This document shows positions 17,541-27,303 of a stretch of 64,000 bases of DNA, in pieces. The notes under the pieces are model-generated. The model made no database searches, was not told the DNA's origin, and worked only from the letters and a program-made list of their open reading frames with translations. The stretch is from Sulfitobacter sp. HNIBRBA3233. Lineage in GTDB: Bacteria > Pseudomonadota > Alphaproteobacteria > Rhodobacterales > Rhodobacteraceae. Position 1 is the stretch's first letter, and every line of letters starts with the position of its first letter. The DNA lies in the NCBI RefSeq assembly GCF_040149665.1, contig NZ_JBEFLP010000001.1, forward strand, positions 992,001-1,056,000. Direction: 5' to 3'. Both the position numbers and the translations under genes were made by a program.

Positions 17541-18751
17541 CCCTCCGCACCCTTGCTACAGCCCTCGGTCTTGCGCTTGCCGTGGCCCAGCCGTCGCTTG
17601 GCCAGAACCTTTTCGCCCCCGTGGTGACCGTAAACGACAGCGTGGTGACCGAATTCGAGATCCAGCAGCGGGTGCGTTTTCTGCAGGTTCTGAACGCGCA
17701 GGGCGCGACCCGCGAGGCGGCGCTGGACAGTCTGATCAACGAAAGCCTGCGCGGACAGGCGATTCGCGAATCCGGTTTGCAGCTGACCCCCGAAGGCATC
17801 GATGGCGCGCTGGAGGAATTCGCGGGCCGTGCAAACCTGTCGCAAGCCGAATTCGTGCAGGCGCTGGAGCAAGCCGGTGTCGCGCGAGAGACGTTTCGCG
17901 ATTTCGTCATCAACGGCGTGGCGTGGCGCGACCTGATCCGCGCCCGCTACGGCAGCCGCGTCCAGATCACCGAGGCCGAAATCGACCGCGCCCTGTCCAG
18001 CCAGAGCGGCGGTGGCTCCAACATCCGTGTGCTGGTGTCCGAGATCATCATCCCCGCGCCGCCGCCCCGCGCGCAAGAGGTGCAGGCGCTGGCCGAGCGG
18101 ATCGCACAGTCCACCTCGACCGAACAGTTTTCGAGCTTTGCGCGCCAGTATTCGGCCACCGCCAGCCGCGGTGCCGGCGGGCGTCTGCCTTGGCAGGATC
18201 TGTCAAACCTGCCCCCCGCGCTGCAGCCGCTGATCCTGTCGCTGTCGCCCGGCGAAGTGACCCAACCGCTGAGCATTCCCAACGCCGTAGCCCTGTTCCA
18301 GCTGCGCGATATCGAGGAAACAGGCACCCCGGTGCAGGAATATGCCGCGATCGAATACGCAGCCTATTACATGGCCGGCGGACGCTCCGCCGAAACGCTT
18401 CAGCAGGCCGCCAACCTGCGCGCCGAAGTTGATGTTTGCGACGATCTCTACGGCTTTGCCAAGGGCCAGCCCGAAAGCGTGCTGGAGCGCGAGACCCGTA
18501 CCCCGGCCGAGTTGCCGCAGGATTTCGCGATCGAACTCAGCAAGCTTGACGATGGCGAGGTATCGACCGCGCTGACCCGCGCGGATGGGCAGGCGCTGGT
18601 GTTCCTGATGCTTTGCGGACGCACCGCCGCACAGAACGCCGAGGCCAGCCGCGAGGACGTCGCGGCCAATATCCGCCAGCGCCGCCTCTCCGGCTTTGCC
18701 GACAGCCTGCTGGCCGAACTGCGCGCGGACGCCCGTATCGTCTATCAATGA
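17528..18751 (+). CDS. surA: Periplasmic peptidyl-prolyl isomerase/chaperone, SurA family
   Basis: Periplasmic chaperone for outer-membrane proteins, including LptD encoded just upstream; 407 residues. The N-terminal signal ends near AQPSLGQN. A SurA-type domain follows (VTVNDSVVTEFEIQQRVRFL), then one parvulin domain at about residues 165-265 (SEIIIPAPPPRA to FQLRDIEET). Only one clear PPIase domain is visible, as is common in alphaproteobacterial SurA. The pdxA ATG overlaps its stop. Confidence 0.92.
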   Translation: MFKLTLRTLATALGLALAVAQPSLGQNLFAPVVTVNDSVVTEFEIQQRVRFLQVLNAQGATREAALDSLINESLRGQAIRESGLQLTPEGIDGALEEFAGRANLSQAEFVQALEQAGVARETFRDFVINGVAWRDLIRARYGSRVQITEAEIDRALSSQSGGGSNIRVLVSEIIIPAPPPRAQEVQALAERIAQSTSTEQFSSFARQYSATASRGAGGRLPWQDLSNLPPALQPLILSLSPGEVTQPLSIPNAVALFQLRDIEETGTPVQEYAAIEYAAYYMAGGRSAETLQQAANLRAEVDVCDDLYGFAKGQPESVLERETRTPAELPQDFAIELSKLDDGEVSTALTRADGQALVFLMLCGRTAAQNAEASREDVAANIRQRRLSGFADSLLAELRADARIVYQ

Positions 18752-19710
18752 CACGCCCCATCGCGCTGACCTGCGGGGAGCCGGCGGGCATCGGACCGGA
18801 AATCGCGGTGCGCGCCTGGGCGGCACTCGCCGATGCGGTGCCGATGCTGTGGATCGGCGATCCCCGCCACCTGCCCGCTGACGCGATCTATCGGGTCATC
18901 GAAACGCCCGAAGAGGCCGCCGAAATCAGCCCCGACGCGCTGCCGGTTCTGGCGCACCGGTTTGCGAGCAACGCGACACCCGGACAGCCCGATCCAGCCA
19001 ATGCGCAGGGGGTGATCGACGTGATCGCCCGTGCGGTGAAACTGGTACAGGACGGGTTTGCCGCCGCGATCTGCACCGCGCCGCTGCACAAGAAGGCGCT
19101 GAAGGACGGGGCCGATTTCGCCTATCCCGGCCATACCGAATACCTGGCCGCGCTTGCGGGATGCGAGGATGTGGTGATGATGCTGGCCTCGGACCAGTTG
19201 CGCGTGGTGCCCGCCACCATCCACATTCCGCTGCACCGCGTCAGCGCGGCGCTGACCCCCGCACTGTTGCGGCGCACGATTGAAATCACCCACGATGGCC
19301 TGCGCGACCAGTTCGGCATCGCGGCCCCGCGCATCGCTGTCTCGGGCCTGAACCCCCACGCCGGCGAAGGCGGCGCCATGGGCCGCGAGGAGATCGACTG
19401 GATCGCTCCGCTGATCGCGCAGATGGCGACGGAAGGCTATGACCTGCGCGGCCCCCTGCCCGCCGACACGATGTTTCACGCCGCCGCCCGTGCCACCTAT
19501 GACGCGGCAATCGCGATGTACCACGATCAGGCCCTGATCCCGATCAAGACGCTGGATTTCGACCGCGGCGTGAACGTGACACTCGGCCTGCCCTTTGTCA
19601 GGACATCGCCCGACCACGGCACCGCCTTCGATATCGCGGGACAGGGCATCGCGAACCCGTCGAGCATGGTCGAGGCGATACGCCTGGCCCACAGGATGGC
19701 AAACCGATGA
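18748..19710 (+). CDS. pdxA: 4-hydroxythreonine-4-phosphate dehydrogenase
   Basis: NAD- and metal-dependent dehydrogenase of the DXP-dependent pyridoxal phosphate pathway, 320 residues. Motifs include [14 protein letters not shown] at the start, the metal His in [23 protein letters not shown] and [14 protein letters not shown] 18748 overlaps the surA stop and its own stop overlaps rsmA, so it is co-translated. The surA-pdxA-rsmA order is widely conserved. Confidence 0.97.
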   Translation: MTRPIALTCGEPAGIGPEIAVRAWAALADAVPMLWIGDPRHLPADAIYRVIETPEEAAEISPDALPVLAHRFASNATPGQPDPANAQGVIDVIARAVKLVQDGFAAAICTAPLHKKALKDGADFAYPGHTEYLAALAGCEDVVMMLASDQLRVVPATIHIPLHRVSAALTPALLRRTIEITHDGLRDQFGIAAPRIAVSGLNPHAGEGGAMGREEIDWIAPLIAQMATEGYDLRGPLPADTMFHAAARATYDAAIAMYHDQALIPIKTLDFDRGVNVTLGLPFVRTSPDHGTAFDIAGQGIANPSSMVEAIRLAHRMANR

Positions 19711-20549
19711 GCCAGATCGACGGCCTTCCTCCGCTGCGCGCGGTCATCGGCACCCACGGCCTGTCTGCGCGCAAGTCACTGGGGCAGAATTTCCTGCTGG
19801 ATCTGAACCTGACCGCGAAAATCGCCCGTCAGGCCGGTAATCTGGAAGCCTGCGATGTGCTGGAAATCGGCCCCGGCCCCGGTGGTCTGACACGCGGGCT
19901 GCTGGCCGAAGGTGCGCGCAAGGTGCTGGCCATCGAGAAGGACCGTCGCTGCCTGCCCGCCCTGGCCGAGATCGCTGCCGCCTACCCCGGCAGGCTGGAG
20001 GTGATCGAAGGCGACGCGCTTGAAATCGACCCGCTGGCGCATCTGACACCGCCGATCCGCGTGGCTGCCAACCTGCCCTACAACATCGGAACCGAACTCC
20101 TGGTGCGGTGGCTTACGCCCGCAGACTGGCCGCCCTACTGGCAAAGCCTGACGCTGATGTTTCAGCGCGAGGTGGCGGAACGGATCGTGGCGCAGCCGGG
20201 CTCCAAAGCCTACGGGAGGCTGGCGATTCTGGCCCAGTGGCGCAGCGACGCGCGCATCGTTTTGTCCTTGCCACCCGAAGCCTTCACCCCGCCGCCGAAG
20301 ATTTCCAGTGCCGTCGTGCATCTGACAGCGCTGGAAAAGCCGCGGTTCGAGGCCAACGCCGCCACGCTGTCGCGGGTGGTGGCAGCGGCGTTCAACCAGC
20401 GCCGCAAGATGCTGCGCGCGGCACTCAAGGGAACGGCTCCGGATATCGAGGACAGGCTTCTTGCCGCCGGACTCAAGCCGACGGAACGGGCGGAACAGAT
20501 CTCTATCGAAGGGTTCTGCGCGCTGGCCCGCGCCATCGACGCGAGCTGA
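19707..20549 (+). CDS. rsmA: 16S rRNA (adenine(1518)-N6/adenine(1519)-N6)-dimethyltransferase
   Basis: SAM-dependent enzyme (KsgA) that dimethylates two adenines in helix 45 of 16S rRNA during small-subunit maturation, 280 residues. Motifs: [16 protein letters not shown]-binding [13 protein letters not shown], acidic loop AIEKDRRCL and catalytic [11 protein letters not shown]. It is the last gene of the LPS/OMP operon and is followed by a hairpin terminator. Confidence 0.98.
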   Translation: MSQIDGLPPLRAVIGTHGLSARKSLGQNFLLDLNLTAKIARQAGNLEACDVLEIGPGPGGLTRGLLAEGARKVLAIEKDRRCLPALAEIAAAYPGRLEVIEGDALEIDPLAHLTPPIRVAANLPYNIGTELLVRWLTPADWPPYWQSLTLMFQREVAERIVAQPGSKAYGRLAILAQWRSDARIVLSLPPEAFTPPPKISSAVVHLTALEKPRFEANAATLSRVVAAAFNQRRKMLRAALKGTAPDIEDRLLAAGLKPTERAEQISIEGFCALARAIDAS

Positions 20550-20586
20550 CACGCCGCAATCCACGGACACCGCGCCCTTAAACGAA

Positions 20587-20611
20587 AAAGCCCCGCCGGA
20601 GCGGAGCTTTT
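20587..20611. terminator. Rho-independent terminator between rsmA and DUF4167 gene
   Basis: AAAGCCCCGC (20587-20596) pairs with GCGGAGCTTT (20601-20610), with one C/A mismatch and a CGGA tetraloop. T's follow on the plus strand and the A-run before the stem gives T's on the minus strand, so it can serve both convergent genes. Confidence 0.75.
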
Positions 20612-20638
20612 CACTAAAGTACATGGTGCGACGCGCGG

Positions 20639-21301
20639 TTACTCGGCCGCGTCGGTGCGATTGTCCTCGCCACCCTCGCCTGCACCGGAGTCGCCGCCGT
20701 CTTCCGCGGCAACCTTGGGCTTGCGGCGCGGGGCGCGGCGGGTCTTGGGCTTGTTCTCGGGCGTCTCGACGAGGAAATTCTCGTCATCGCCGGACTCACC
20801 GTCTTCATTCTGCGCCTGCGCATCGCTTTGCTGCGGTGCGGGCTCTTTTTTCTTGCGGCTGCGCGGCTCTTTCGGCTTGGGCGCGTCCTGCGGCTGTTGC
20901 TGCGCCTGCTCCGCGTTGGGCTGGTCCTGTTCTTTCTGACCGGACTGCGCGGATTCGCGCTCCTGACGCTCTGCACGCTCGCGATCACGCTCGGCCTGCC
21001 GCTCGCGGTTCTGGCGCTCCTGCTCCTCGCGGCGCGCGTCCTGTTCTTTCTGCGCTTCGGAGAGAAGCCGCAGGTAGTGTTCCGCGTGCTGCTGGAAGTT
21101 TTCCATCGCCACCCGGTCGTTGGATAGCATCGCATCGCGGGCCAGCTGGTTATATTTCTCGATCACCTGCTGGGGGGTGCCGCGCACCTTGCCCTCCGGA
21201 CCGGAACTGTCGAAAACGCGATTGACGACATTGCCGCCCTGATTTCCGCCACCACGGTTGCGGTTGTTCTTGTTACGCGAACGCGATCTTTGAGGTTTCA
21301 T
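20639..21301 (-). CDS. DUF4167 domain-containing protein
   Basis: Alphaproteobacterial conserved protein of 220 residues and unknown function. A basic Asn/Arg/Gly-rich N-terminus (RSRNKNNRNRGGG) precedes the DUF4167 core (RGTPQQVIEKYNQLARDAMLSN and AEHYLRLLSEAQ). The last ~130 residues are low-complexity and highly charged (Glu/Arg/Gln, then Lys/Pro). The basic start suggests nucleic-acid binding, but that is inference. It lies downstream of prmC on the same strand after a 227-bp gap with no recognisable feature. Confidence 0.88.
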   Translation of the reverse strand: MKPQRSRSRNKNNRNRGGGNQGGNVVNRVFDSSGPEGKVRGTPQQVIEKYNQLARDAMLSNDRVAMENFQQHAEHYLRLLSEAQKEQDARREEQERQNRERQAERDRERAERQERESAQSGQKEQDQPNAEQAQQQPQDAPKPKEPRSRKKKEPAPQQSDAQAQNEDGESGDDENFLVETPENKPKTRRAPRRKPKVAAEDGGDSGAGEGGEDNRTDAAE

Positions 21302-21528
21302 AGGAGAGGTCAGCCTTTTGGTGCTGTATCTGTCTCACGCTTGGCACAAACGTATCGAATGCCTCAGCGCATACTAATTCGGGGCTAATGCCGCTTGTTG
21401 TTGGCTTAACGCCGCGCGGGACCGCAATCTGCATCCACCGCTGCAACTCCTTACTGTTACCCTTCTCTGTATCGAAGGGAAAGGGCGAATAATCGCAATT
21501 TTCCGCAAAATCGGCCGGTTTGGAGGCT

Positions 21529-22365
21529 CTAGGCCGGATTTCGCGCCTGCACAACCCGGTCACGCCCGTCCAGATCGGGCAGAATCATCACATCGGCCCA
21601 GCCTTCGGCACGAAACAGCCCCGCCACTTCGGGCCCTTGTTTCCAGCCGATCTCGGCCAGCAGACGGCCGTCGGCTGTCAGATACCCCTGCGCTTGCTCG
21701 GCAAGCACGCGGTAGGCGGTCAGCCCGTCTGCCCCGTCGGTCAAGGCCATCGCCGGTTCATGGCGCGCCACTTCCGGCGCAACATCGGCCATTTCGGACT
21801 GGGCAAGATAAGGCGGATTGCTGACGATCAGATCATAGCGCCCCGCGACGGCGCCGAACCAGTCGGATTGGACGAAATGGGCGCGGTCGTCGACACCGTG
21901 CAGCACCGCATTGGCGCTGGCCTGAAGGCAGGCCGCCTCGGACAGGTCTACGCCGACGCCCCGCGCCGCTGCCCGTTCGGCCAGAAGCGTCACGAGGATG
22001 CACCCCGATCCGGTTCCGAGATCGAGAACCATGTCGAAAGGCGCACTCAGCGCGGCCTCGATGAGGGATTCGGTCTCGGGTCTCGGGTCCAGCACATCGC
22101 GGCTGACCTTGAAGGGGCGGCCATAGAAGGCACGCTCGCCCAGCAGATGGGACACAGGCACACGGATCGCCCGCAGCGCCACAAGGTGCTCAAAACGCTC
22201 CGCGATCTCCGGTGCGATTTCCTCGGGTGCGATCAGGGTCACGCGGGCGGCGTCGATAGATGCCGCATGGGCCAGCAGCAGCCGCGCGTCGCGCGCCGGG
22301 TCCGGCACGCCCGCCGCCCGCAACCGCGCGGCAGCTGTCGCCATTGCAACCGCTGCGGTTGTCAC
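21529..22365 (-). CDS. prmC: Peptide chain release factor N5-glutamine methyltransferase
   Basis: Methylates the Gln of the GGQ motif in RF1/RF2, raising termination efficiency; 278 residues. SAM-binding motif DLGTGSGCI and the catalytic NPPYLAQSE are present. It starts with GTG at 22365, overlapping the prfA stop (GTGA), so enzyme and substrate genes are coupled, as in many bacteria. Confidence 0.96.
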   Translation of the reverse strand: MTTAAVAMATAAARLRAAGVPDPARDARLLLAHAASIDAARVTLIAPEEIAPEIAERFEHLVALRAIRVPVSHLLGERAFYGRPFKVSRDVLDPRPETESLIEAALSAPFDMVLDLGTGSGCILVTLLAERAAARGVGVDLSEAACLQASANAVLHGVDDRAHFVQSDWFGAVAGRYDLIVSNPPYLAQSEMADVAPEVARHEPAMALTDGADGLTAYRVLAEQAQGYLTADGRLLAEIGWKQGPEVAGLFRAEGWADVMILPDLDGRDRVVQARNPA

Positions 22366-23411
22366 GAGCCCATCTCCGCCAGCATCTGCGCCTGCGCATC
22401 GGCGGTCAGCGCGTCGATGATCTCGTCCAGATCGCCCTGCAACACGGCTTCGAGCTTGTAGAGGGTCAGGTTGATGCGGTGATCAGTCAGGCGCCCCTGC
22501 GGAAAATTGTAGGTGCGGATACGTTCGGAGCGGTCGCCGCTGCCGACCTGTGCCGCCCGCGCACCCGCGCGTTCGCTGTCCACGCGCTGGCGCTCGGCGT
22601 CATAGAGACGGGTCTTGAGCACCTGCATCGCGATCTCGCGGTTGCGGTGCTGGGATTTCTCCGAACTGGTCACCACGATCCCCGTGGGAATATGCGTGAT
22701 CCGCACCGCGGAATCGGTGGTGTTGACGTGCTGGCCGCCCGCCCCCGAGGACCGCATTGTGTCGATCCTGAGGTCGTTTGCGTCGATCTGGATGTCCACA
22801 TCCTCGGCCTCGGGCAGCACGGCCACCGTCGCCGCCGAGGTGTGGATACGCCCGCCGCTTTCCGTACTGGGCACGCGCTGGACACGGTGCACGCCGCTTT
22901 CGAATTTCAGGCGCGCAAAGACATTGTCGCCCTTGATGTGCGCCACCACTTCCTTGATCCCGCCCAGTTCGGTGGCCTGATACTCGATCAGGTCCACGGA
23001 CCACCCCCGCGCCTCGGCGTAGCGCTGGTACATCCGCAACAGATCACCGGCAAACAGCGCGGCCTCGTCCCCGCCGGTGCCCGGACGGATTTCCAGCATG
23101 GCGGGACGCACATCCGCTTCGTCACGGGGCAGCAGCGCCAGTTGCAGCGCGGCCTCGGCCGCAGGCAGGCGCGCTTCGATCTGGGCGATCTCGTCGCGGG
23201 CAAGCTCGGCCATATCGGGGTCCGACAGCATCTCGCGCGCGCCGTCGAGATCGCGCAACAAAGCGCGGTAGGCGCTGATCTGTTCAACCACCGGACGCAG
23301 CGCGTTATACTCGCGCGCCATTTTCGAAATATCTCCGCCTGCGGTCGCCATCGCCGCCTCGAGATATTCGAAACGGTCGGTCAACTGGGCAAGGCGGTCC
23401 ATCGGTATCAT
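22362..23411 (-). CDS. prfA: Peptide chain release factor 1
   Basis: Recognises UAA and UAG stop codons in the ribosome, 349 residues. The GGQ motif is in [15 protein letters not shown]. The start [18 protein letters not shown] at 23411 is chosen by family pattern; a second ATG lies at 23402 and neither has a strong ribosome-binding site. It is followed by prmC with a 4-bp overlap and is divergent from a small secreted-protein gene. Confidence 0.97.
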   Translation of the reverse strand: MIPMDRLAQLTDRFEYLEAAMATAGGDISKMAREYNALRPVVEQISAYRALLRDLDGAREMLSDPDMAELARDEIAQIEARLPAAEAALQLALLPRDEADVRPAMLEIRPGTGGDEAALFAGDLLRMYQRYAEARGWSVDLIEYQATELGGIKEVVAHIKGDNVFARLKFESGVHRVQRVPSTESGGRIHTSAATVAVLPEAEDVDIQIDANDLRIDTMRSSGAGGQHVNTTDSAVRITHIPTGIVVTSSEKSQHRNREIAMQVLKTRLYDAERQRVDSERAGARAAQVGSGDRSERIRTYNFPQGRLTDHRINLTLYKLEAVLQGDLDEIIDALTADAQAQMLAEMGS

Positions 23412-23472
23412 GCCGGTGGAGTGGCGTATCAAAGACCTTTGGTCAAGCCCGCTCACATGCTATGATTGCCTC

Positions 23473-23775
23473 ATGAAACGCGTTTTGCTGGTCTTGCTTT
23501 TGGCCTCTGGCCCGATGCATGCGGATGTGGTCACACCGCAGGGCAAAACCATTGACTGCTACTGTACCGACAGCAGCGGCAGCCGCGTCGAACTGGGCGA
23601 AAGCATCTGTTTGCAGGTGGACGGGCGCATGTTCACGGCGCAGTGCCAGATGTCGCTGAATGTGCCGATGTGGCGCGAAACCAGCGAAGGGTGCCTCAGC
23701 TCACGACTTGGCCCGTTTGGCGCGGACCGATTCGAGAACCCGCTCCAGTCGCGCGGCGTTGACGCCCATATCTGA
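23473..23775 (+). CDS. Small secreted Cys-containing protein, unknown function
   Basis: Hypothetical protein of 100 residues with a short Sec signal (MKRVLLVLLLASGPMHA), followed by VVTPQGKTIDCYCTD and several further Cys (ICLQ, AQCQM, EGCLSS), suggesting a disulfide-stabilised periplasmic or secreted product. No named family is recognised. The last 25 codons run into the convergent DUF1499 gene; the Cys-bearing part ends just before that overlap, so the natural stop may have been lost. It is divergent from prfA. Confidence 0.6.
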   Translation: MKRVLLVLLLASGPMHADVVTPQGKTIDCYCTDSSGSRVELGESICLQVDGRMFTAQCQMSLNVPMWRETSEGCLSSRLGPFGADRFENPLQSRGVDAHI

Positions 23776-24129
23776 TCTGCCGAACCGCAGACGGGCGTAG
23801 AGCTTGATCTGGTTTCCGTCCTGTTCGATCGTCGTATAGTCGGGAAATCCGATCACTTTCGAACGGGTCACATAGGTCAGCCGCCCGTCCCCGACGCTAC
23901 CTGCCAGCAATTCGGTGCGCGGCAGTGCCAGCATCACCTGATTAAGGTCGGACAGAAGGCCATCGGCGGCAGGGATCACCCGTGCGGCCCAGCCGTCGCC
24001 GGTCACGTTCTCCGCGGCTCCGACGGGACGGTGCCAGCGGCTGACGTCCGAAGGCGCGAGGCGGATATAGGCAAGACCGGCGACAAGCCCCGCGATGACA
24101 ACGATCCAGATCATGCGGCGCTTCTCCAT
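23701..24129 (-). CDS. DUF1499 domain-containing protein
   Basis: Protein of 142 residues with one N-terminal membrane helix (IWIVVIAGLVAGLAYI) and a periplasmic DUF1499 domain (YVTRSKVIGFPDYTTIEQ, LYARLRFGRSDMGVN). The function is unknown. It follows the two ureohydrolase genes by 37 bp on the same strand, so it may be the last gene of their operon. Its 3' end overlaps the convergent small secreted-protein gene by 75 bp. Confidence 0.85.
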   Translation of the reverse strand: MEKRRMIWIVVIAGLVAGLAYIRLAPSDVSRWHRPVGAAENVTGDGWAARVIPAADGLLSDLNQVMLALPRTELLAGSVGDGRLTYVTRSKVIGFPDYTTIEQDGNQIKLYARLRFGRSDMGVNAARLERVLESVRAKRAKS

Positions 24130-24166
24130 TCAGGGGTTTTCCATGGGGTCGTGTTTGGCACGGCGG

Positions 24167-25111
24167 TCATGCGGACGCGCCGGGCAGGATACAGAGCATT
24201 TCGTAGACGAGGTTCGCCGCTGTCAGCGCGGTGGTGCCCTGCATGTCGTAGGGTGGCGATACCTCGACCAGATCGCAACCGACGATGTTGATCCCCGCAA
24301 GCGCACGGATCAGTTCCAGCGCCTGCGGCGTGGTCAGCCCGCCGATCTCGGGCGTGCCCGTGCCCGGCGCGTAGGCCGGATCGAGGCTGTCGATATCGTA
24401 GGTCAGATACGTGGGCACATCGCCGATGTCGCGGCGGATCTCGGCGCCCAGCTGCGACAGGCTGCGGTGCCAAAGCTCTCCGGCCTGCCACTGCTGGAAG
24501 CCCCATTCCGCTGCCTCGGTAAAGTCGGAGGCGGCGTAGCCCGTACCGCGAAGTCCAATCTGGTAGGTTTTTTCGGGGTTTATGAGGTTTTCTTCATAGG
24601 CGCGTCGCAGGATGGTGCCGTGGGTTTCACGCTCGCCGAACATCTCGTCGTTCACATCGCCGTGGGCGTCCACGTGGATCAGCGCCACGGGCCCGTGCCG
24701 CCGGGCCATTGCCCGTAGGATCGGCAGGGTGATCGAATGGTCCCCGCCAAGGGCCACGGGCATCGCATCCGACTTTAGGATTTCATCGTAACTCTCTGCA
24801 ATAATGCGCAAACTATCCTTCAGCGAGAAGGTATTGATCGCCAGATCGCCGATATCCGCCACCTGTAGCCGGTCGAAGGGCGCGGCACCGGTGGCCATAT
24901 TATAGGGGCGGATCATGGCACTTTGTTCGCGGATCTGTTTCGGACCCATGCGGGTGCCCGACCGCCACGATGTACCGATGTCGAGCGGAATACCCAGAAC
25001 AGCGACGTCCAACCCTTTGAGATCATTGGCAGAGGGCAGCCGCATAAAAGTGTTCGGCCCCGAAAACCGTGCCATTTCGTTGCCGCCGAGAGGTTGGTTC
25101 CTGTCCATCAT
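24167..25111 (-). CDS. Ureohydrolase, agmatinase (SpeB) family, copy 1
   Basis: Predicted binuclear manganese enzyme that removes urea from a guanidino compound; 314 residues. All metal-ligand motifs are present: GGDHSITLPIL, HVDAHGDVND and YDIDSLDPAYAPGTGTP. The ATG at 25111 overlaps the stop of a second ureohydrolase gene (ATGA); another ATG at 25108 is in frame. Agmatine is the default substrate, but the family also includes guanidinobutyrase, guanidinopropionase and guanidine hydrolase, which cannot be told apart by motif. Confidence 0.88.
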   Translation of the reverse strand: MMDRNQPLGGNEMARFSGPNTFMRLPSANDLKGLDVAVLGIPLDIGTSWRSGTRMGPKQIREQSAMIRPYNMATGAAPFDRLQVADIGDLAINTFSLKDSLRIIAESYDEILKSDAMPVALGGDHSITLPILRAMARRHGPVALIHVDAHGDVNDEMFGERETHGTILRRAYEENLINPEKTYQIGLRGTGYAASDFTEAAEWGFQQWQAGELWHRSLSQLGAEIRRDIGDVPTYLTYDIDSLDPAYAPGTGTPEIGGLTTPQALELIRALAGINIVGCDLVEVSPPYDMQGTTALTAANLVYEMLCILPGASA

Positions 25112-26073
25112 GTGCTGCGTATCCTTGCCCCGATCAGGCACAAAAGCTCGGTCGCCACATGCGCACCGGCGATCGCGGTGGCGCCTGTGGTGTCGAAGGG
25201 GGGCGATACCTCGACCACATCGCCGCCCTGGATGTTGATCCCCGCCAGATCGCGCAGCATCGCCGCCGCCTGCCAGGTGGTCAACCCGCCCCATACCGGC
25301 GTCCCCGTCCCCGGCGCGAATGCCGGATCGAGCGCATCGATATCGAAGGTCAGATAGGTGGGGCGGTCGCCCAGCACCTGGCGGATCTGCGCCACGACCG
25401 AGGCCGTGCCACGTTCATGCACGTCGCGCGCGCTGATCGTGGTGACGCCCATCGTGTCGGGATTGGTGGTGCGGATGCCGACCTGAACGCTGGTTGCGGG
25501 ATCAATCAGGCCCAGCTTGATCGCCTTGTAGAACATCGTGCCGTGGTCGATGCGGTCCATGTCATCGTCCACCCATGTGTCGGAATGGGCGTCGAAATGC
25601 AGCAGGCTCATCGGCCCGAATTTCTCGGCGTAGGCGCGCAGTATCGGAAAGCTGATGTAGTGATCGCCGCCCAGCGCAACACTGGCCGCCCCGGCATCGA
25701 GGATACCCCTGATATGCGCCGTCAGCGCAGCGGGAAACTGGGACACCTGCGCATAGTCGAACGCCAGATCGCCGTAGTCGGCGATGGCACATTCGCTCAG
25801 CACGTCGAAATCCCAGCCAAAGGGCGGATCATAGGGTTGCAGCGTCGATGCCTCGCGGATCGCGCGCGGGCCCAGCCTTGTGCCGGTGCGGTTGGTGACG
25901 GCCTGATCGAACGGCACGCCGGTAACGGCGATATCGACGCCGGTCAGATCCTTGGTATAGCGCCGCCGCAGGAACGATGTCGCACCGCCAAAGGCATTCT
26001 CGAACGACGGCCCCTTCAGATCCTCGCGGGTGAAAGCCTGGTCTACTTGTGTTTTCGCGTCCTCAAGGCTCAT
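25108..26073 (-). CDS. Ureohydrolase, agmatinase family, copy 2
   Basis: A second, clearly diverged ureohydrolase of 321 residues. Metal ligands are kept (HFDAHSDTWVDDD and FDIDALDPAFAPGTGTP), but the first motif is GGDHYISFP, with Tyr where copy 1 has the usual Ser. The first ~40 residues are an extra segment that copy 1 lacks. Its start is 1 bp after the M20 amidohydrolase stop and its stop overlaps copy 1, so the three are a translationally coupled unit. It may have a different guanidino substrate or form a mixed complex with copy 1. Confidence 0.86.
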   Translation of the reverse strand: MSLEDAKTQVDQAFTREDLKGPSFENAFGGATSFLRRRYTKDLTGVDIAVTGVPFDQAVTNRTGTRLGPRAIREASTLQPYDPPFGWDFDVLSECAIADYGDLAFDYAQVSQFPAALTAHIRGILDAGAASVALGGDHYISFPILRAYAEKFGPMSLLHFDAHSDTWVDDDMDRIDHGTMFYKAIKLGLIDPATSVQVGIRTTNPDTMGVTTISARDVHERGTASVVAQIRQVLGDRPTYLTFDIDALDPAFAPGTGTPVWGGLTTWQAAAMLRDLAGINIQGGDVVEVSPPFDTTGATAIAGAHVATELLCLIGARIRST

Positions 26074-26074
26074 G

Positions 26075-27247
26075 TCAGGCAACTTCCCTGGCGGGCTGGG
26101 CGCGTTCGACGACGCGCGCGAAAAAGGATGCGCCGATGGGCGCAATATCATCGTTGAAATTATAGGCGGTGTTGTGGACCGAGGGCCCCTCGCCCTGACC
26201 CAGCATCAGATAGGCCCCCGGACGTGCCTCGAGCATATAGGCGAAATCCTCCGCACCCATGATCGGGGCCATGGCCGCATCGACCTGCGCGTCGCCGACG
26301 ACTTCCTGCGCGACCGCGACAGCGAAATCGGTTTGCGCGGGGTGGTTGACCGTGGGCGGATAGCCGTATTCGAAATCCAGTCTGGCGGTCAGGTCATAGC
26401 CCGCCGCGACGTGTTCGACGATCTGGCCCATGCGCCGCACGACCATCGCCTGCACTTCCTTGTCAAAGGTGCGCACGGTGCCGTTGATATAGGCGGTATC
26501 GGGGATCACGTTGTCGACGGTGCCGGTGTGGATCTGCGTGGTCGAGATCACCAGCTGCTTTTCGGGATCGAGGTTACGGCTCGAGATCGTTTGCAGCGCC
26601 TGTACGATGCCGCAGGCAGCGACGACCGGATCGGCGGTCTCGTGCGGGCGCGCCCCGTGGCCGCCGCGACCGGTAATGTGGATGTGAAACGTATCCGCCG
26701 CTGCCATGATCGGGCCTGTCGTGGTGGCGAACATCCCCTCGGGCAGGCCGGGCGCATTGTGCATGGCATAGACCTCGCCGATGCCGAAGCGGTCCATGAT
26801 CCCCTCGCGGCACATCGCGTCGCCGCCGCCGCCACCCTCTTCCGCCGGCTGGAAGATCAGCGCGACGCGGCCCGCGAAATTGCGTGTCTCGGCAAGGTAC
26901 TTCGCCGCCCCGAGGAGCATCGTGGTATGTCCGTCATGCCCGCAGGCGTGCATCGCACCCGGCGTCTTGGACGCATAGTCGAGCCCCGTTTCCTCGGTCA
27001 TCGGCAGGGCGTCCATATCGGCCCGCAGGCCGATTGTCGGGCCTTCACCGCGCCCTTCGATGATCGCCACCACACCGGTTTCGGCGATCCCTTCGTGGAT
27101 CTCGTCCACGCCGAATTCACGCAGGCGTTCCACCACAAAGGCCGCTGTCTTGTGGCAGGCGAACTGCAATTCGGGGATCGTGTGCAGGTGACGGCGCCAG
27201 GTTGTCATGTCGCTGGCATAGTCTGCGATCCGGTTGATGATGGGCAT
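26075..27247 (-). CDS. M20-family amidohydrolase (aminoacylase/hippurate hydrolase-like)
   Basis: Metal-dependent amidohydrolase of 390 residues, probably removing an N-acyl or amide group. Motifs: RADMDALPM, HACGHDGHTTMLLG (metal site) and FQPAEEGGGGGDAM (catalytic Glu), then the dimerisation-domain GRGGHGARPHE. The start at 27247 follows AAGGAGTCCACCC. It is first in the operon with two ureohydrolases, suggesting an N-acylated or amide-linked guanidino compound as the pathway substrate. It is divergent from mazG. Confidence 0.88.
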   Translation of the reverse strand: MPIINRIADYASDMTTWRRHLHTIPELQFACHKTAAFVVERLREFGVDEIHEGIAETGVVAIIEGRGEGPTIGLRADMDALPMTEETGLDYASKTPGAMHACGHDGHTTMLLGAAKYLAETRNFAGRVALIFQPAEEGGGGGDAMCREGIMDRFGIGEVYAMHNAPGLPEGMFATTTGPIMAAADTFHIHITGRGGHGARPHETADPVVAACGIVQALQTISSRNLDPEKQLVISTTQIHTGTVDNVIPDTAYINGTVRTFDKEVQAMVVRRMGQIVEHVAAGYDLTARLDFEYGYPPTVNHPAQTDFAVAVAQEVVGDAQVDAAMAPIMGAEDFAYMLEARPGAYLMLGQGEGPSVHNTAYNFNDDIAPIGASFFARVVERAQPAREVA

Positions 27248-27303
27248 GGGTGGACTCCTTCTTGGACGTGGCCTTATCTGACACCGAACCGGGAGGGCCC
27301 GCA

